From Bacillota bacterium (GTDB lineage Bacteria; Bacillota; Bacilli; Paenibacillales; Paenibacillaceae), in the NCBI GenBank assembly GCA_023391635.1, contig JAEWAQ010000058.1:97660-161659 (forward strand): 64,000 nucleotides of DNA, given 5' to 3'. This document shows, in pieces, positions 46,237 through 54,567 of the stretch; the first letter of the stretch is position 1; each line of letters opens with the position of its first letter. The notes beneath the pieces are model-generated. The model ran no database searches. It was given only the letters and a program-made list of their open reading frames with translations, and had not been told where the DNA came from. The translations under genes and the position numbers were made by a program.

Positions 46237-46935
46237 ATGATGCTAGCGGAACACAACCTGGATCGTAAAATGTTAAGTCAAATCGCCAGCGACCAATTGA
46301 AACAATTTATCGCTGACAACCGGTTGAAGCCCGGAGACCAGCTGCCGACGGAACGGGAGCTTGCCGAACGGATGCAAGTCAGTCGGCCGGTCGTCCGCGA
46401 GGCGCTGAACCGGTTGGAGACACTGCAGTTGATCGTCAAAGTTCAGGGTAAAGGCATCTTCGTGGCCGAGCAAAATTTGCATACGTTCTTCGAACAGATC
46501 GTGACCTTCTGGGATTCGGCGGATATGGGGATGGAGAAACTGCTTGCTTTCCGGCTCATGCTAGAGCAAGCGGCCATGGAGGAAATCGCCGAACAAGCCG
46601 TGCCCGAAGATTACGGCAGGCTGGAAGCCATGGTGAAGGCTTCGGCCGAGCCCGCGATTGACGAAGGGACGTTCGTGCGAATGGATGCCGACTTCCACGC
46701 CGAGTTGATCCGCTTGACCGGCAACGAGCTGTTCCACCAGCTGTCGTCCACCGTTGCGCGTTATTTCGCCATGCTGCAGCTCCGGCTGCCGTCGGAAGAA
46801 GCGAAATCCGGAGCCGACCGGGCCAGGACGATCGCCGATCATCGCAAGCTCATCGGCTTGCTGTCCGCCAAGCAGGTGAAGGATGCCAAGCAGTTATTGA
46901 AGGAGCATCTGCTGGACACGGGAACGCTCACCTGA
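46237..46935 (+). CDS. FadR-subfamily GntR regulator, second of two
   Basis: Regulator of 232 residues with the same architecture as its neighbour but clearly diverged. The DNA-binding part has LPTERELAERMQVSRPVVRE and GKGIFVAE. The FCD part has RMDADFHAELIRLTGN and ADHRKLIGLL, giving the metal-binding Asp/His set. AAAGGAAACGAGC precedes ATG 46237. The recognition helices VSRTAVREAL and VSRPVVREAL are nearly the same, so both could bind the same operator, as homo- or heterodimers. Confidence 0.92.
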   Translation: MMLAEHNLDRKMLSQIASDQLKQFIADNRLKPGDQLPTERELAERMQVSRPVVREALNRLETLQLIVKVQGKGIFVAEQNLHTFFEQIVTFWDSADMGMEKLLAFRLMLEQAAMEEIAEQAVPEDYGRLEAMVKASAEPAIDEGTFVRMDADFHAELIRLTGNELFHQLSSTVARYFAMLQLRLPSEEAKSGADRARTIADHRKLIGLLSAKQVKDAKQLLKEHLLDTGTLT

Positions 46936-46975
46936 ATGCCAGATAGCGACGAAACGGATGTTTCGTCATTAAAAT

Positions 46976-46990
46976 TGGTATTACCATACT
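46976..46990 (+). promoter_or_regulatory. FadR-type operator, site 4
   Basis: TGGTATTACCA (46976-46986) followed by TACTAT lies in the 100-bp gap before the PLP-enzyme gene. Unlike sites 1-3 there is no TTGACA at the standard distance, so it may overlap a weaker promoter or act as a roadblock to read-through from the gntR genes. Confidence 0.7.
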
Positions 46991-47035
46991 ATGTATTGAA
47001 ATTAGACACCATCTGATTGTATAGGAGCGAGCTGG

Positions 47036-48157
47036 ATGAGAGAGTTCCTGACGGCCGTAAACCGGCAGAAAGAGGGCATATGGCGATATGCCGACCTCTT
47101 GCCCGAAGTGGGGACGGAGCACCAGATCACGATGGGCGAAGGCGGAACGCCGCTTATCGCCAGCCGCCGCATCGCCGCCGAGCTGGGTCTGTCCTCACTG
47201 TATTTCAAGCTGGAGGGCAGCAATCCGACGGGTTCGTACAAGGACCGTATCTCGGCATTGGGGGTTTCCCGGGCGCTGCAACGGGGCAGGGTAGGCTGCA
47301 TCGGTACCTCTTCCGGCAATGCGGGAGCGTCCGCAGCCGCCTATGCGGCCAGGGCGGGATTGCCGTATGCGCTGCTGGTGCTCGAACAGATCGCAGAGAC
47401 GAAATTGATGCAGGCGGCCTTGCATGATGCGCAGATCATCAAAGTCAAAGGGTTCGGGACAAGCGCCGAAGTCGGCGACCGTGTGTTCCGCTTCATCGAG
47501 GAACAAGCGGAAAGCCTGGATCGGGAAGTGATGATTACCGCTTTCCGCTATAATCCCGTTGCGATGGAAGCCGTCAAGACGATTGCGTTCGAGCTGCTGG
47601 AGAAATTCGGAGAGAAGCTGCCGGATGCCGTTTTCGCGCCGGTCGGGGGCGGTGGATTGTTTACGGGGATATGGAAAGGCTTCAAGGAGCTTCACGACCG
47701 TCAATGGATCGGCCGGATGCCCTTGATGGCGGCGGTCCAGTCGGAGGGCTGCTCCAACATTGCGCGTGCATGGCAAGCTGGGGATGACCGGCCTGCGCCG
47801 GGGGATTCGACGTCAGGGATTTCCGGGCTGCAGGTGCCAAATCCGCCGGATGGGGAGTTGGTGCTGAAGGGGTTGAAGGAAGATGGCGGTTTCGCGGTAG
47901 CGGTGTCCGACGAAGAAGCGTGGGCATGGCAGGAACGGCTTGCGGCCGAGGAAGGAATCTGGTGCGAACCGGCTGCAGCCGTCTCGTTGGCCGGAGTGAA
48001 GCGGGCTTTGGACGAAGGCAGGCTGACGCCGGGAGGAAGTGCGGTGTGCATTCTGACCGGCGCCGGCTATAAAGACGTTCAGAGAGGGCAGGCCATGCTG
48101 CGGGCCAAGTCGGAAATTCCGCTGCTCGGCATGGACGAACTGATATCGACTTTGTAG
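47036..48157 (+). CDS. threonine-synthase-like PLP-dependent enzyme
   Basis: Fold-type II PLP enzyme of 373 residues, shorter than the thrC product and of a different subgroup. The PLP lysine is in NPTGSYKDRIS near residue 65. The phosphate loop is GTSSGNAGASAAAYAA. FAPVGGGGLFTGIWKG near 205 and CEPAAAVSLAG complete the family features. Relatives include threonine synthase, threonine dehydratase and diaminopropionate ammonia-lyase. In a catabolic regulon it more likely eliminates or replaces a group on an amino acid. Enamine release would explain the RidA gene at 21828. Site 4 lies 50 bp upstream. Confidence 0.85.
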   Translation: MREFLTAVNRQKEGIWRYADLLPEVGTEHQITMGEGGTPLIASRRIAAELGLSSLYFKLEGSNPTGSYKDRISALGVSRALQRGRVGCIGTSSGNAGASAAAYAARAGLPYALLVLEQIAETKLMQAALHDAQIIKVKGFGTSAEVGDRVFRFIEEQAESLDREVMITAFRYNPVAMEAVKTIAFELLEKFGEKLPDAVFAPVGGGGLFTGIWKGFKELHDRQWIGRMPLMAAVQSEGCSNIARAWQAGDDRPAPGDSTSGISGLQVPNPPDGELVLKGLKEDGGFAVAVSDEEAWAWQERLAAEEGIWCEPAAAVSLAGVKRALDEGRLTPGGSAVCILTGAGYKDVQRGQAMLRAKSEIPLLGMDELISTL

Positions 48158-48174
48158 GAGAGGGGGCATGGGCC

Positions 48175-49164
48175 GTGAAGAGGATAAAAGCCGGGTTGAT
48201 CGGTCTCGGCCGCTTTGCCGAGCTGCATCTGCGGTGTCTGGATCAAATCGTGGACGTAGAGGTTGCGGCCGTTTGCGACGTCGACGCGGAGAGGGCGGAT
48301 CGGGTTGCCCGCGCACGCGGCTGTAACTTTTATACCGATTGGAATCGAATGCTGGAACGGGAATCGCTCGACGCGATCCACGTCTTGACGCCGGAACACG
48401 CGCATGTCGAGCCGGCTGTTGCGGCGTTAAGAGACGGCTGCAGCGTCTTCGTGGAGAAGCCGCTCGCGCTTGACGTCGCTGGCGCCTGCCATATTCGGGA
48501 CGTGGCGGGCGCCAGCGACGGCCTGCTTATGGTCGGCCACGTCTGCCGGTTCGACGTCCGTTATGCCCTGGCGATGGACGCTATCCGGCAAGGGAAGCTC
48601 GGGGCCGTGCGCTCCCTCTATGCCCGCCGGAACAATATGAATAAGTTTTTTCCGCTGTACCGCCGCACTCACCCCTTCTTCACGCTTGGCATTCACGATA
48701 TCGATTTGTTCCGCTGGTTCACGAGCTCGAACGTAACGGAAGTGTACGCCCGGTCGGGGAAAGACGCGAACGGGCATACCGACCTGGTCTGGGCGATGCT
48801 GAAATTCGAGAACGGAGTGATCGGTGTCGTGGAGAACCATTGGCTCCTGCCGGACGGAGCCCCTGCTTTCATGGATTCGGCCATGGAAATCGTGGGGGAT
48901 GGCGGCATCTATCAGCTGCGCGAGCCCGATCAATCCGCCGTGCTGTGGAGCCGGAGCGAGACATTGGCGCCTCCGTTGTTCTCTTCGGGTGAACTGCACG
49001 GGAAGCTGACCGGGCCGCTGCTTGAGGAACTGCGTCATTTCTACGATTGCGTCGAACGCAACGCCGCATCGGACATTTTGCTGCCGGATGACGCGGTGAA
49101 AGCGGTGGAAGTGGCGGAAGCTGTCGTCTGCTCCTGCGAGATCGGGCAGCCGGTGGTGCTCTAG
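48175..49164 (+). CDS. Gfo/Idh/MocA-family oxidoreductase
   Basis: Sugar dehydrogenase-like protein of 329 residues. The Rossmann loop is AGLIGLGRFAELHLR, the EKP motif is VFVEKPLALD near residue 97, and TLGIHDIDLFRWF carries the catalytic Asp/His. GTG 48175 lies 18 bases after the PLP-enzyme stop, behind GGAGAGGGGG. It is the third of five such enzymes in the window. The partner substrate is probably a sugar derivative made by the neighbours. Confidence 0.9.
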   Translation: MKRIKAGLIGLGRFAELHLRCLDQIVDVEVAAVCDVDAERADRVARARGCNFYTDWNRMLERESLDAIHVLTPEHAHVEPAVAALRDGCSVFVEKPLALDVAGACHIRDVAGASDGLLMVGHVCRFDVRYALAMDAIRQGKLGAVRSLYARRNNMNKFFPLYRRTHPFFTLGIHDIDLFRWFTSSNVTEVYARSGKDANGHTDLVWAMLKFENGVIGVVENHWLLPDGAPAFMDSAMEIVGDGGIYQLREPDQSAVLWSRSETLAPPLFSSGELHGKLTGPLLEELRHFYDCVERNAASDILLPDDAVKAVEVAEAVVCSCEIGQPVVL

Positions 49165-49193
49165 CCTCGGCCGGAGACAAGGAGGGGATGGCC

Positions 49194-49928
49194 ATGAAGC
49201 TCGGCGAACGGATCTGTCTCGTCGGCAGCGGAGCGCTCGGCATGAACTTGACCAACGAATACGACTGCAACGTGTATCTGCTCGATACCGGCGACGGCTT
49301 CGTCCTCGTAGATTGCGGTTCCGGCCTGGAATCGGAGCGCATACTCGGCGAGATTCGCCGGGACGGCATCGATCCGGCCGGTATTACCCACATCGTCGTC
49401 ACCCACGCGCACGCCGACCATGCCGGCGGTGCAGCGGGCCTGAGCCGTTCGACCGGCGCCGCCATCGTCTGCTCGCCGCAGACGGCCGCTATTCTCGGGA
49501 GCGGGGATGAGGCGGCGATCTATTTGCCGGAGAGCCGCAGGGCGGGTCTCTATCCGGAGGATTACCGGCTGGAGAGCTGTGTTCCCACGCTGACCGTCTC
49601 GCACCTGGAAGAGATGAAAGCGGGGGAGATCACCTTGCAATTCATCAGCGCGCCGGGGCACAGCGACGATATGATTTGCTGTTACGTGAAGCAATGGCAG
49701 GCGTTGTTCTGCAGCGATCTGGTTTTCCATGGCGGCAGGATCGCGATGCTGCCAACGCCGGAGTTCTCCCTCTACCGGCTGTCGCAAAGCGTGCGGATAT
49801 TGGCGGAGTACGCCATCGAAGGGTTGTACCCGGGACATTTGTCGCCTGTACGGACAGGCGGGGATCAAGTCGTCCGCAAGGTGAACGCGACCTTCGAATC
49901 CTTGAGAATCCCGCCGAATATCGTGTAA
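49194..49928 (+). CDS. MBL-fold metallohydrolase
   Basis: Metallo-beta-lactamase fold protein of 244 residues. The metal site THAHADHAGG (HxHxDH) near residue 70 is followed by APGHSDD and a C-terminal YPGHLSPV. ATG 49194 is preferred because AAGGAGGGG ends directly before ATG 49188. Possible roles are lactonase, thioesterase or phosphodiesterase; in this operon a lactonase step on an oxidised sugar is plausible but unproven. Confidence 0.88.
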   Translation: MKLGERICLVGSGALGMNLTNEYDCNVYLLDTGDGFVLVDCGSGLESERILGEIRRDGIDPAGITHIVVTHAHADHAGGAAGLSRSTGAAIVCSPQTAAILGSGDEAAIYLPESRRAGLYPEDYRLESCVPTLTVSHLEEMKAGEITLQFISAPGHSDDMICCYVKQWQALFCSDLVFHGGRIAMLPTPEFSLYRLSQSVRILAEYAIEGLYPGHLSPVRTGGDQVVRKVNATFESLRIPPNIV

Positions 49929-49957
49929 TTCAAACATGCTTGCGGAGGCAGGATCAG

Positions 49958-50968
49958 ATGACGAACATTCGACAGATATGCGCAGAACAATTCGATTACC
50001 GCAGCATGGCTGCGGGCAGCAAAGCCCATTACCTCGTCCGCTTCAGCGATGACGAACCGGACGCGGGCGCGATCCCCGCCGTCGTGGTCAAGGGGGAGCG
50101 GGAAGGCCCGACGCTGCTCGTGCTGGCCGCCGTCCACGGGGACGAGTATGAAGGCGTACGGGCGCTGATCGAGCTGCTGCGTGCGATCAAGCCGAACGAC
50201 GTGCTCGGCACGCTGGTCGCGGTTCCGATCGCCAATAAGTCCGCATATGCGAACGGTACGCGGGAATCCGCGGCGGACGGGTTGAATTTGGCCAGGGCAT
50301 TTCCGGGCGACCCTCAGGGGACGTACACAAGGAAGCTGGCCTGGACGCTGAGGGAAAAGTTTATTTCGCGCGCCGATTTTTTATTGGATTTGCATAGCGG
50401 CGGAACGCACTATGCCATGCCTCCGCTTGTCGGGTATTACCACGATCCCGATAGCGAAGCGGGAAGGCGATCCCGGACGGCGGCGGAAGCATTCGGAATG
50501 AACACCATCTGGGGACATTCCGTCATCGCGCCGGGAAGAACGATCAGCGCGGCGCAGGAACTCGGCATTCCCTGGCTGTATACGGAAGGATACGGCGGCC
50601 AGCGCATTCGCGAGGACGAACTGCGTTTGTACTACGACGGCGTGCTTCGTCTCTTGCAGCATTTGAACATGTTGGCCGAGCCGCAGCGCTGGCTGAGCGC
50701 CCCGTTCGCGGGAGCGACGCACCGTTATTTGGGAGACGGTAATTTGGACCGATCGGCGACAGCCCGGTTGGACGGTTTCTTTGTGCCCGCTGTCCGTTTC
50801 CTGCAACAGGTGGAGGCGGGCGAGCGGATCGGAGGCATTTACGATTGTTATGGCCAGGAGCAGCAGTCCGTCATCAGCGAGCATGCGGGGCATGTCATGA
50901 TGCTGAGAGAAGTTCCTTATACCCGCAAAGGCGATCCGCTGTATGTCCTTGCTACGGCTCGCCTATAG
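49958..50968 (+). CDS. succinylglutamate desuccinylase/aspartoacylase-family deacylase
   Basis: Zinc hydrolase of the M14-like deacylase family, 336 residues. AVHGDEYEGVRAL near residue 50 gives the His and Glu ligands, LLDLHSGG near 147 the second His, and WLYTEGYGGQR the catalytic Glu. It lacks a signal peptide. The family removes acyl groups from amino acids (N-acetylaspartate, N-succinylglutamate) or deacylates related amides. Its presence supports an amide-bearing substrate. GGAGGCAGG precedes ATG 49958. Confidence 0.88.
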   Translation: MTNIRQICAEQFDYRSMAAGSKAHYLVRFSDDEPDAGAIPAVVVKGEREGPTLLVLAAVHGDEYEGVRALIELLRAIKPNDVLGTLVAVPIANKSAYANGTRESAADGLNLARAFPGDPQGTYTRKLAWTLREKFISRADFLLDLHSGGTHYAMPPLVGYYHDPDSEAGRRSRTAAEAFGMNTIWGHSVIAPGRTISAAQELGIPWLYTEGYGGQRIREDELRLYYDGVLRLLQHLNMLAEPQRWLSAPFAGATHRYLGDGNLDRSATARLDGFFVPAVRFLQQVEAGERIGGIYDCYGQEQQSVISEHAGHVMMLREVPYTRKGDPLYVLATARL

Positions 50969-51032
50969 GCGAAGTCCGGACCTGTTGTCGCTAGCGGGCG
51001 ACTAGAATCATAACGATAAGGATGGGATAACC

Positions 51033-51926
51033 ATGAGAGCAGGATTTTACACGGCGTTGGGAACACCTCTGGACGACAACGGGGATTTCGTAGTTGCAAG
51101 CTTTCATATGCACGTGGAGGACCAAGTTGGCGCAGGAGCTTCAGGGCTCTTGGTGATGGGGTCCATGGGACAGCAGGCGTCCGTGAAAAACAGCGAATTC
51201 GTGAAGATCGCCCGCACAGGGGTGGAAGCGGCGAAGGGAAGAAGCCCGGTATTCGCAGGAGTTATGGATAATAGCTTCAGCCGGGTGATGGAACGGATTC
51301 GCGGCTTGGAAGGTTTGAAGCTGGATGGCGTCGTAGCCACCATGCCCTATTATTTCAAATTAAATCAGTCCGAGGCGCTGCGGTTTTTCACCGCGACCGC
51401 GCAAGCGTCTCCCTTTCCTGTATACCTGTACGATTTGCCGTCCGTCACGCAAACGAGGATCGAGCCCGCGACGTTGCTGGAACTCATGAAAGTGCCCAAC
51501 ATCGCCGGGATCAAGACCAATGACCTGAATCTGTCGCGAATGCTGCAGAAGGCGCATTTGCCGCCGGCCGCACCGGCGGATGGCGATTTCCAGCTCATGT
51601 TTAGCGGGCTGGACGTATTCGACATTGCCTACGGGTACGGCATCACCAAGCAGTTGGACGGCATGTTCGCTTGCACGGCTCCACTGACGAAGCGGCTATA
51701 TGCTGCCCTGTCTTCCGCTCATCGAGAGGAGGCGGCTCAGATCTTGAACGATATCGTGAGGCTGCGGGATCAACTGGTCGCCGTCGGCGTGTTCCCGGGA
51801 TTCTCCCATGCGATGAACCTGCTCGGATTCAAAGGCAACTTCGCCCCCGATTATGCGGGCGTTCTGGATGCGCAAGCCAAGGAAGCCGTAAGAGCTTGCA
51901 TGCAGCAAATCGGATTGATCGATTAA
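51033..51926 (+). CDS. DapA/NanA-family aldolase
   Basis: Class I aldolase-like TIM barrel of 297 residues. The Schiff-base lysine is in AGIKTNDLN near residue 163, and the active-site Tyr is in YLYDLPSVTQ near 133. The GxxGE-type pyruvate loop is altered: MGSMGQQASV replaces the usual GTTGE. Members cleave 2-keto-3-deoxy sugars, N-acetylneuraminate or related 2-oxo acids to pyruvate plus an aldehyde. It ends the regulon-like stretch and would give the final cleavage. Confidence 0.9.
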   Translation: MRAGFYTALGTPLDDNGDFVVASFHMHVEDQVGAGASGLLVMGSMGQQASVKNSEFVKIARTGVEAAKGRSPVFAGVMDNSFSRVMERIRGLEGLKLDGVVATMPYYFKLNQSEALRFFTATAQASPFPVYLYDLPSVTQTRIEPATLLELMKVPNIAGIKTNDLNLSRMLQKAHLPPAAPADGDFQLMFSGLDVFDIAYGYGITKQLDGMFACTAPLTKRLYAALSSAHREEAAQILNDIVRLRDQLVAVGVFPGFSHAMNLLGFKGNFAPDYAGVLDAQAKEAVRACMQQIGLID

Positions 51927-52030
51927 GCGAATCGGAACCATTCACGAGCTCCAGGAGCGGCAGCGTTGTCGTTTGCCCTCGATAGAGGTATGATGTCATC
52001 AGTAACGTTATGGAAATGAGGACATCGACA

Positions 52031-53092
52031 ATGGGCAAACCTTCTATATATGGAGTAACCGTCGATCGCCTTGCAGCATGGATGGCGGAACACGGGCACA
52101 AGAAATCCCGCGCGGCGCGCGTGTGGGAAGAATTGTACAGGGAGCGGACGACGGAGTTTGCGGAAATGAAAAGCGTTCGCGAGGAAGTCCGGGGGCTTCT
52201 GGCGGGGCATTGGCGGCTTGAGACGATGAGCGAGCATACGAAGCAGGAATCCGCCGATGGCACGGTCAAGTTTCTGTTTCGGCTGCAGGACGGCAATCTG
52301 ATCGAAACCGTGCTCATGCGGCACAAGTTCGGTTTGTCCGTATGCGTGACGACGCAGGTGGGATGCAATATCGGCTGCAGCTTCTGCGCCAGCGGGCTGC
52401 GCGCCAAGAGCCGCGACCTCTCCGCGGGAGAGATCGTGGAGCAGATCATGCGGGTTCAGCTGTTCCTGGATCAGACGGGCAGGGGTGAGCGCGTTACCCA
52501 TATCGTCGTGATGGGCATCGGGGAGCCGTTCGACAATTATGCGAATCTGCTGGACTTCCTCGCGGTAGTGAAGCATGCGAAGGGGCTCGCGATCGGCCCG
52601 CGGCATATTACGGTGTCGACCAGCGGCCTCGCAGGCAAGATCGAAGAGTTCGCCGACGACGATCCGGGCGTCAACCTCGCGATCTCGCTGCATGCGCCGA
52701 ACAACGAGCTGCGTACACGGATCATGAAGATCAACCGCGCCATTCCGATCGAGCGGCTCATGCAGGCGCTGGATTACTATCTGACCAAGCTCAAGCGGCG
52801 GGTAACGTTGGAATACATCATGCTGCGGGACGTAAACGACCGACCGGAGCATGCGGCGGAGCTGGCCGATCTGATCGGCGATAGGGGCTCGCTCATCCAA
52901 GTGAACCTGATCCCGTACAATCCGGTGGACGAACATAGCCAGTACGGCCGGAGCCGGCAGGAGGCGATCGATGCCTTCTTCGACACGTTGAAGAAGCGGG
53001 ACGTCCGCGTTAGCGTACGAGTAGAGCACGGCGCGGACATTGACGCCGCATGCGGGCAGCTGCGCAGCAAACAGCTCGCGGCCGGAGGTTGA
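52031..53092 (+). CDS. rlmN: radical SAM 23S rRNA methyltransferase, RlmN type
   Basis: Protein of 353 residues. KPSIYGVTVDRLAAWMAEHG at the N-terminus resembles Bacillus RlmN. The 4Fe-4S cluster motif is CNIGCSFC (Cys112, 116, 119). HITVSTSGLAGKI, ISLHAPNNELR and the C-terminal catalytic Cys in DIDAACGQLR are all present. It methylates C2 of adenosine 2503 of 23S rRNA and some tRNAs. Cfr resistance enzymes share the fold and also have CNIGC, but the N-terminal match and VVMGIGEPFDN favour RlmN. ATG 52031 follows TGAGGAC. It converges on the kinase gene at 53176. Confidence 0.85.
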   Translation: MGKPSIYGVTVDRLAAWMAEHGHKKSRAARVWEELYRERTTEFAEMKSVREEVRGLLAGHWRLETMSEHTKQESADGTVKFLFRLQDGNLIETVLMRHKFGLSVCVTTQVGCNIGCSFCASGLRAKSRDLSAGEIVEQIMRVQLFLDQTGRGERVTHIVVMGIGEPFDNYANLLDFLAVVKHAKGLAIGPRHITVSTSGLAGKIEEFADDDPGVNLAISLHAPNNELRTRIMKINRAIPIERLMQALDYYLTKLKRRVTLEYIMLRDVNDRPEHAAELADLIGDRGSLIQVNLIPYNPVDEHSQYGRSRQEAIDAFFDTLKKRDVRVSVRVEHGADIDAACGQLRSKQLAAGG

Positions 53093-53175
53093 TCGCAAGC
53101 ATTGGGTACAGCTACAGAACCCGATTGATGCAAGCCAGAGAAGACATCTTTGGCAATGCCGAAGGGCGCGGGGTT

Positions 53176-54567
53176 CTATCGCAGAGGCAAGCGCACTTCG
53201 AACGTCGTGCCGGCGCCGGGATGGCTGTCGACGCGGATCGTGCCGTTCACGGCATCGACAAGGCTCCGCGCGATCGCAAGCCCGAGGCCGTGTCCGGCGA
53301 TCGACCGCAGTCTGGCTTGATCCTGACGGTAGAAGCGGTCGAAAATACGCGGCAAATCTTCGGGCGCGATGCCGACACCGTTGTCTTGCACCGTCAGGAC
53401 GATGTGGCGGGAACGCCGCTGTGCCGCTTCGGACAACGTGACCCGGACGCGCCCCTGCTCCGGCGTATATTTCAACGCATTTTCTGCAAGGAGCACAATC
53501 AGTTGCTTCAGCCGCTCCTTGTCCCCCTGCACGATCCAGTCGGCCGGCGCGTCGATGCGCAAGTCAATGCGCTTGTCCCGCGCCATCTCCTGCAAAGGCT
53601 GAACGGCTGCCTCCGCGACATCCGATACGTTGAACGACTCGTTATGCAAAGCCATCGTGCCAGTCTCCGCGCGCGCCAGACTTAATAAGCCGACAATCAT
53701 CTTCGTCATCGACGCGACTTCTGCCCGCATCCCCTCGATTGTGCGCTTGATGAAGGACAGCTCCGGGTCGGCGATACGCTCTTCCATTTGCAGCGCGTCC
53801 AGCGATGTCTGCAGCACCGCCAGCGGCGTGCGCAGCTCATGGGAAGCATCTGCGGCGAATTGCCGTTGGCGATCGTAGGACAGCGCAGCCTGCCTGATCG
53901 CCCGGCCGGACAAATAATGGCTCAGCCATAGCACCAATGCGAAGAACACGCCCGCCAGTACGACCAGAAGCCGGAGTAAATCGCGCAATAATCGCTGCTG
54001 TTCGCTCACTTGCTTGCCGATGTACAATTCCCCGATCACATCGCCCTGCCACATCAAGCGTCGACCCGTCATCAGGAACTCCGCTTGCTCATTGCTCACC
54101 GCACGCTCCTGTCCGATTGACGCCGGTTCGTCGTAAGTGGCCAAGCTGGCGCCGACAATCTTGTCTGTTTCCGTCAATACGTTGTTATTGCTAATCAATG
54201 CTAACGCCTGCGAGCGCAGCTCCGGCTGCAGCTCGTCGCCGAAGCGCAGCGCTCCGTCCATGAACAAGTAATAGAACGACTGGTCGGCACTGATGGCGAA
54301 TGCGTCCTCCACCGTCTTCGGAGGCAGCCGCTTCGGATATTGCTCCTCGTCGATCCATTGCTGCAAAATCCTCGCTTCCCGATCCGCGAGCCCGCGCAGC
54401 GACGCGTGTTGCCCGTTCCATATCCAGGCGTGAAGCAGCCCGTACACCACGACGATGAACATGCCGAGAAACAGCATCAACAGGCCGCTGTACTGCAACG
54501 TCAAGCGTCGGCGCATCCGCACGAATACATCCGGCAGCATGCGCGAGGGAGCGGGAGCGCTAATCAT
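53176..54567 (-). CDS. two-component sensor histidine kinase, OmpR-partner type
   Basis: Membrane kinase of 463 residues. Helix 1 is near 26-47 (LLMLFLGMFIVVVYGLLHAW), an outer region of about 130 residues follows, and helix 2 is near 195-215. The phospho-His lies in DASHELRTPLAVLQ. The ATPase domain shows LAENALKYTPEQG, VQDNGVGI and GHGLGLAIARSLVDA. It lacks a clear HAMP domain. Its start overlaps the end of the response regulator gene by 8 bases. The signal is unknown. Confidence 0.93.
   Translation of the reverse strand: MISAPAPSRMLPDVFVRMRRRLTLQYSGLLMLFLGMFIVVVYGLLHAWIWNGQHASLRGLADREARILQQWIDEEQYPKRLPPKTVEDAFAISADQSFYYLFMDGALRFGDELQPELRSQALALISNNNVLTETDKIVGASLATYDEPASIGQERAVSNEQAEFLMTGRRLMWQGDVIGELYIGKQVSEQQRLLRDLLRLLVVLAGVFFALVLWLSHYLSGRAIRQAALSYDRQRQFAADASHELRTPLAVLQTSLDALQMEERIADPELSFIKRTIEGMRAEVASMTKMIVGLLSLARAETGTMALHNESFNVSDVAEAAVQPLQEMARDKRIDLRIDAPADWIVQGDKERLKQLIVLLAENALKYTPEQGRVRVTLSEAAQRRSRHIVLTVQDNGVGIAPEDLPRIFDRFYRQDQARLRSIAGHGLGLAIARSLVDAVNGTIRVDSHPGAGTTFEVRLPLR

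Noticed and set aside
52031..53092. Cfr-type antibiotic resistance methyltransferase
   Set aside because: CNIGC also occurs in Cfr, but the N-terminal KPSIYG segment and overall motifs resemble Bacillus RlmN. A phylogeny would decide; I kept the housekeeping call.
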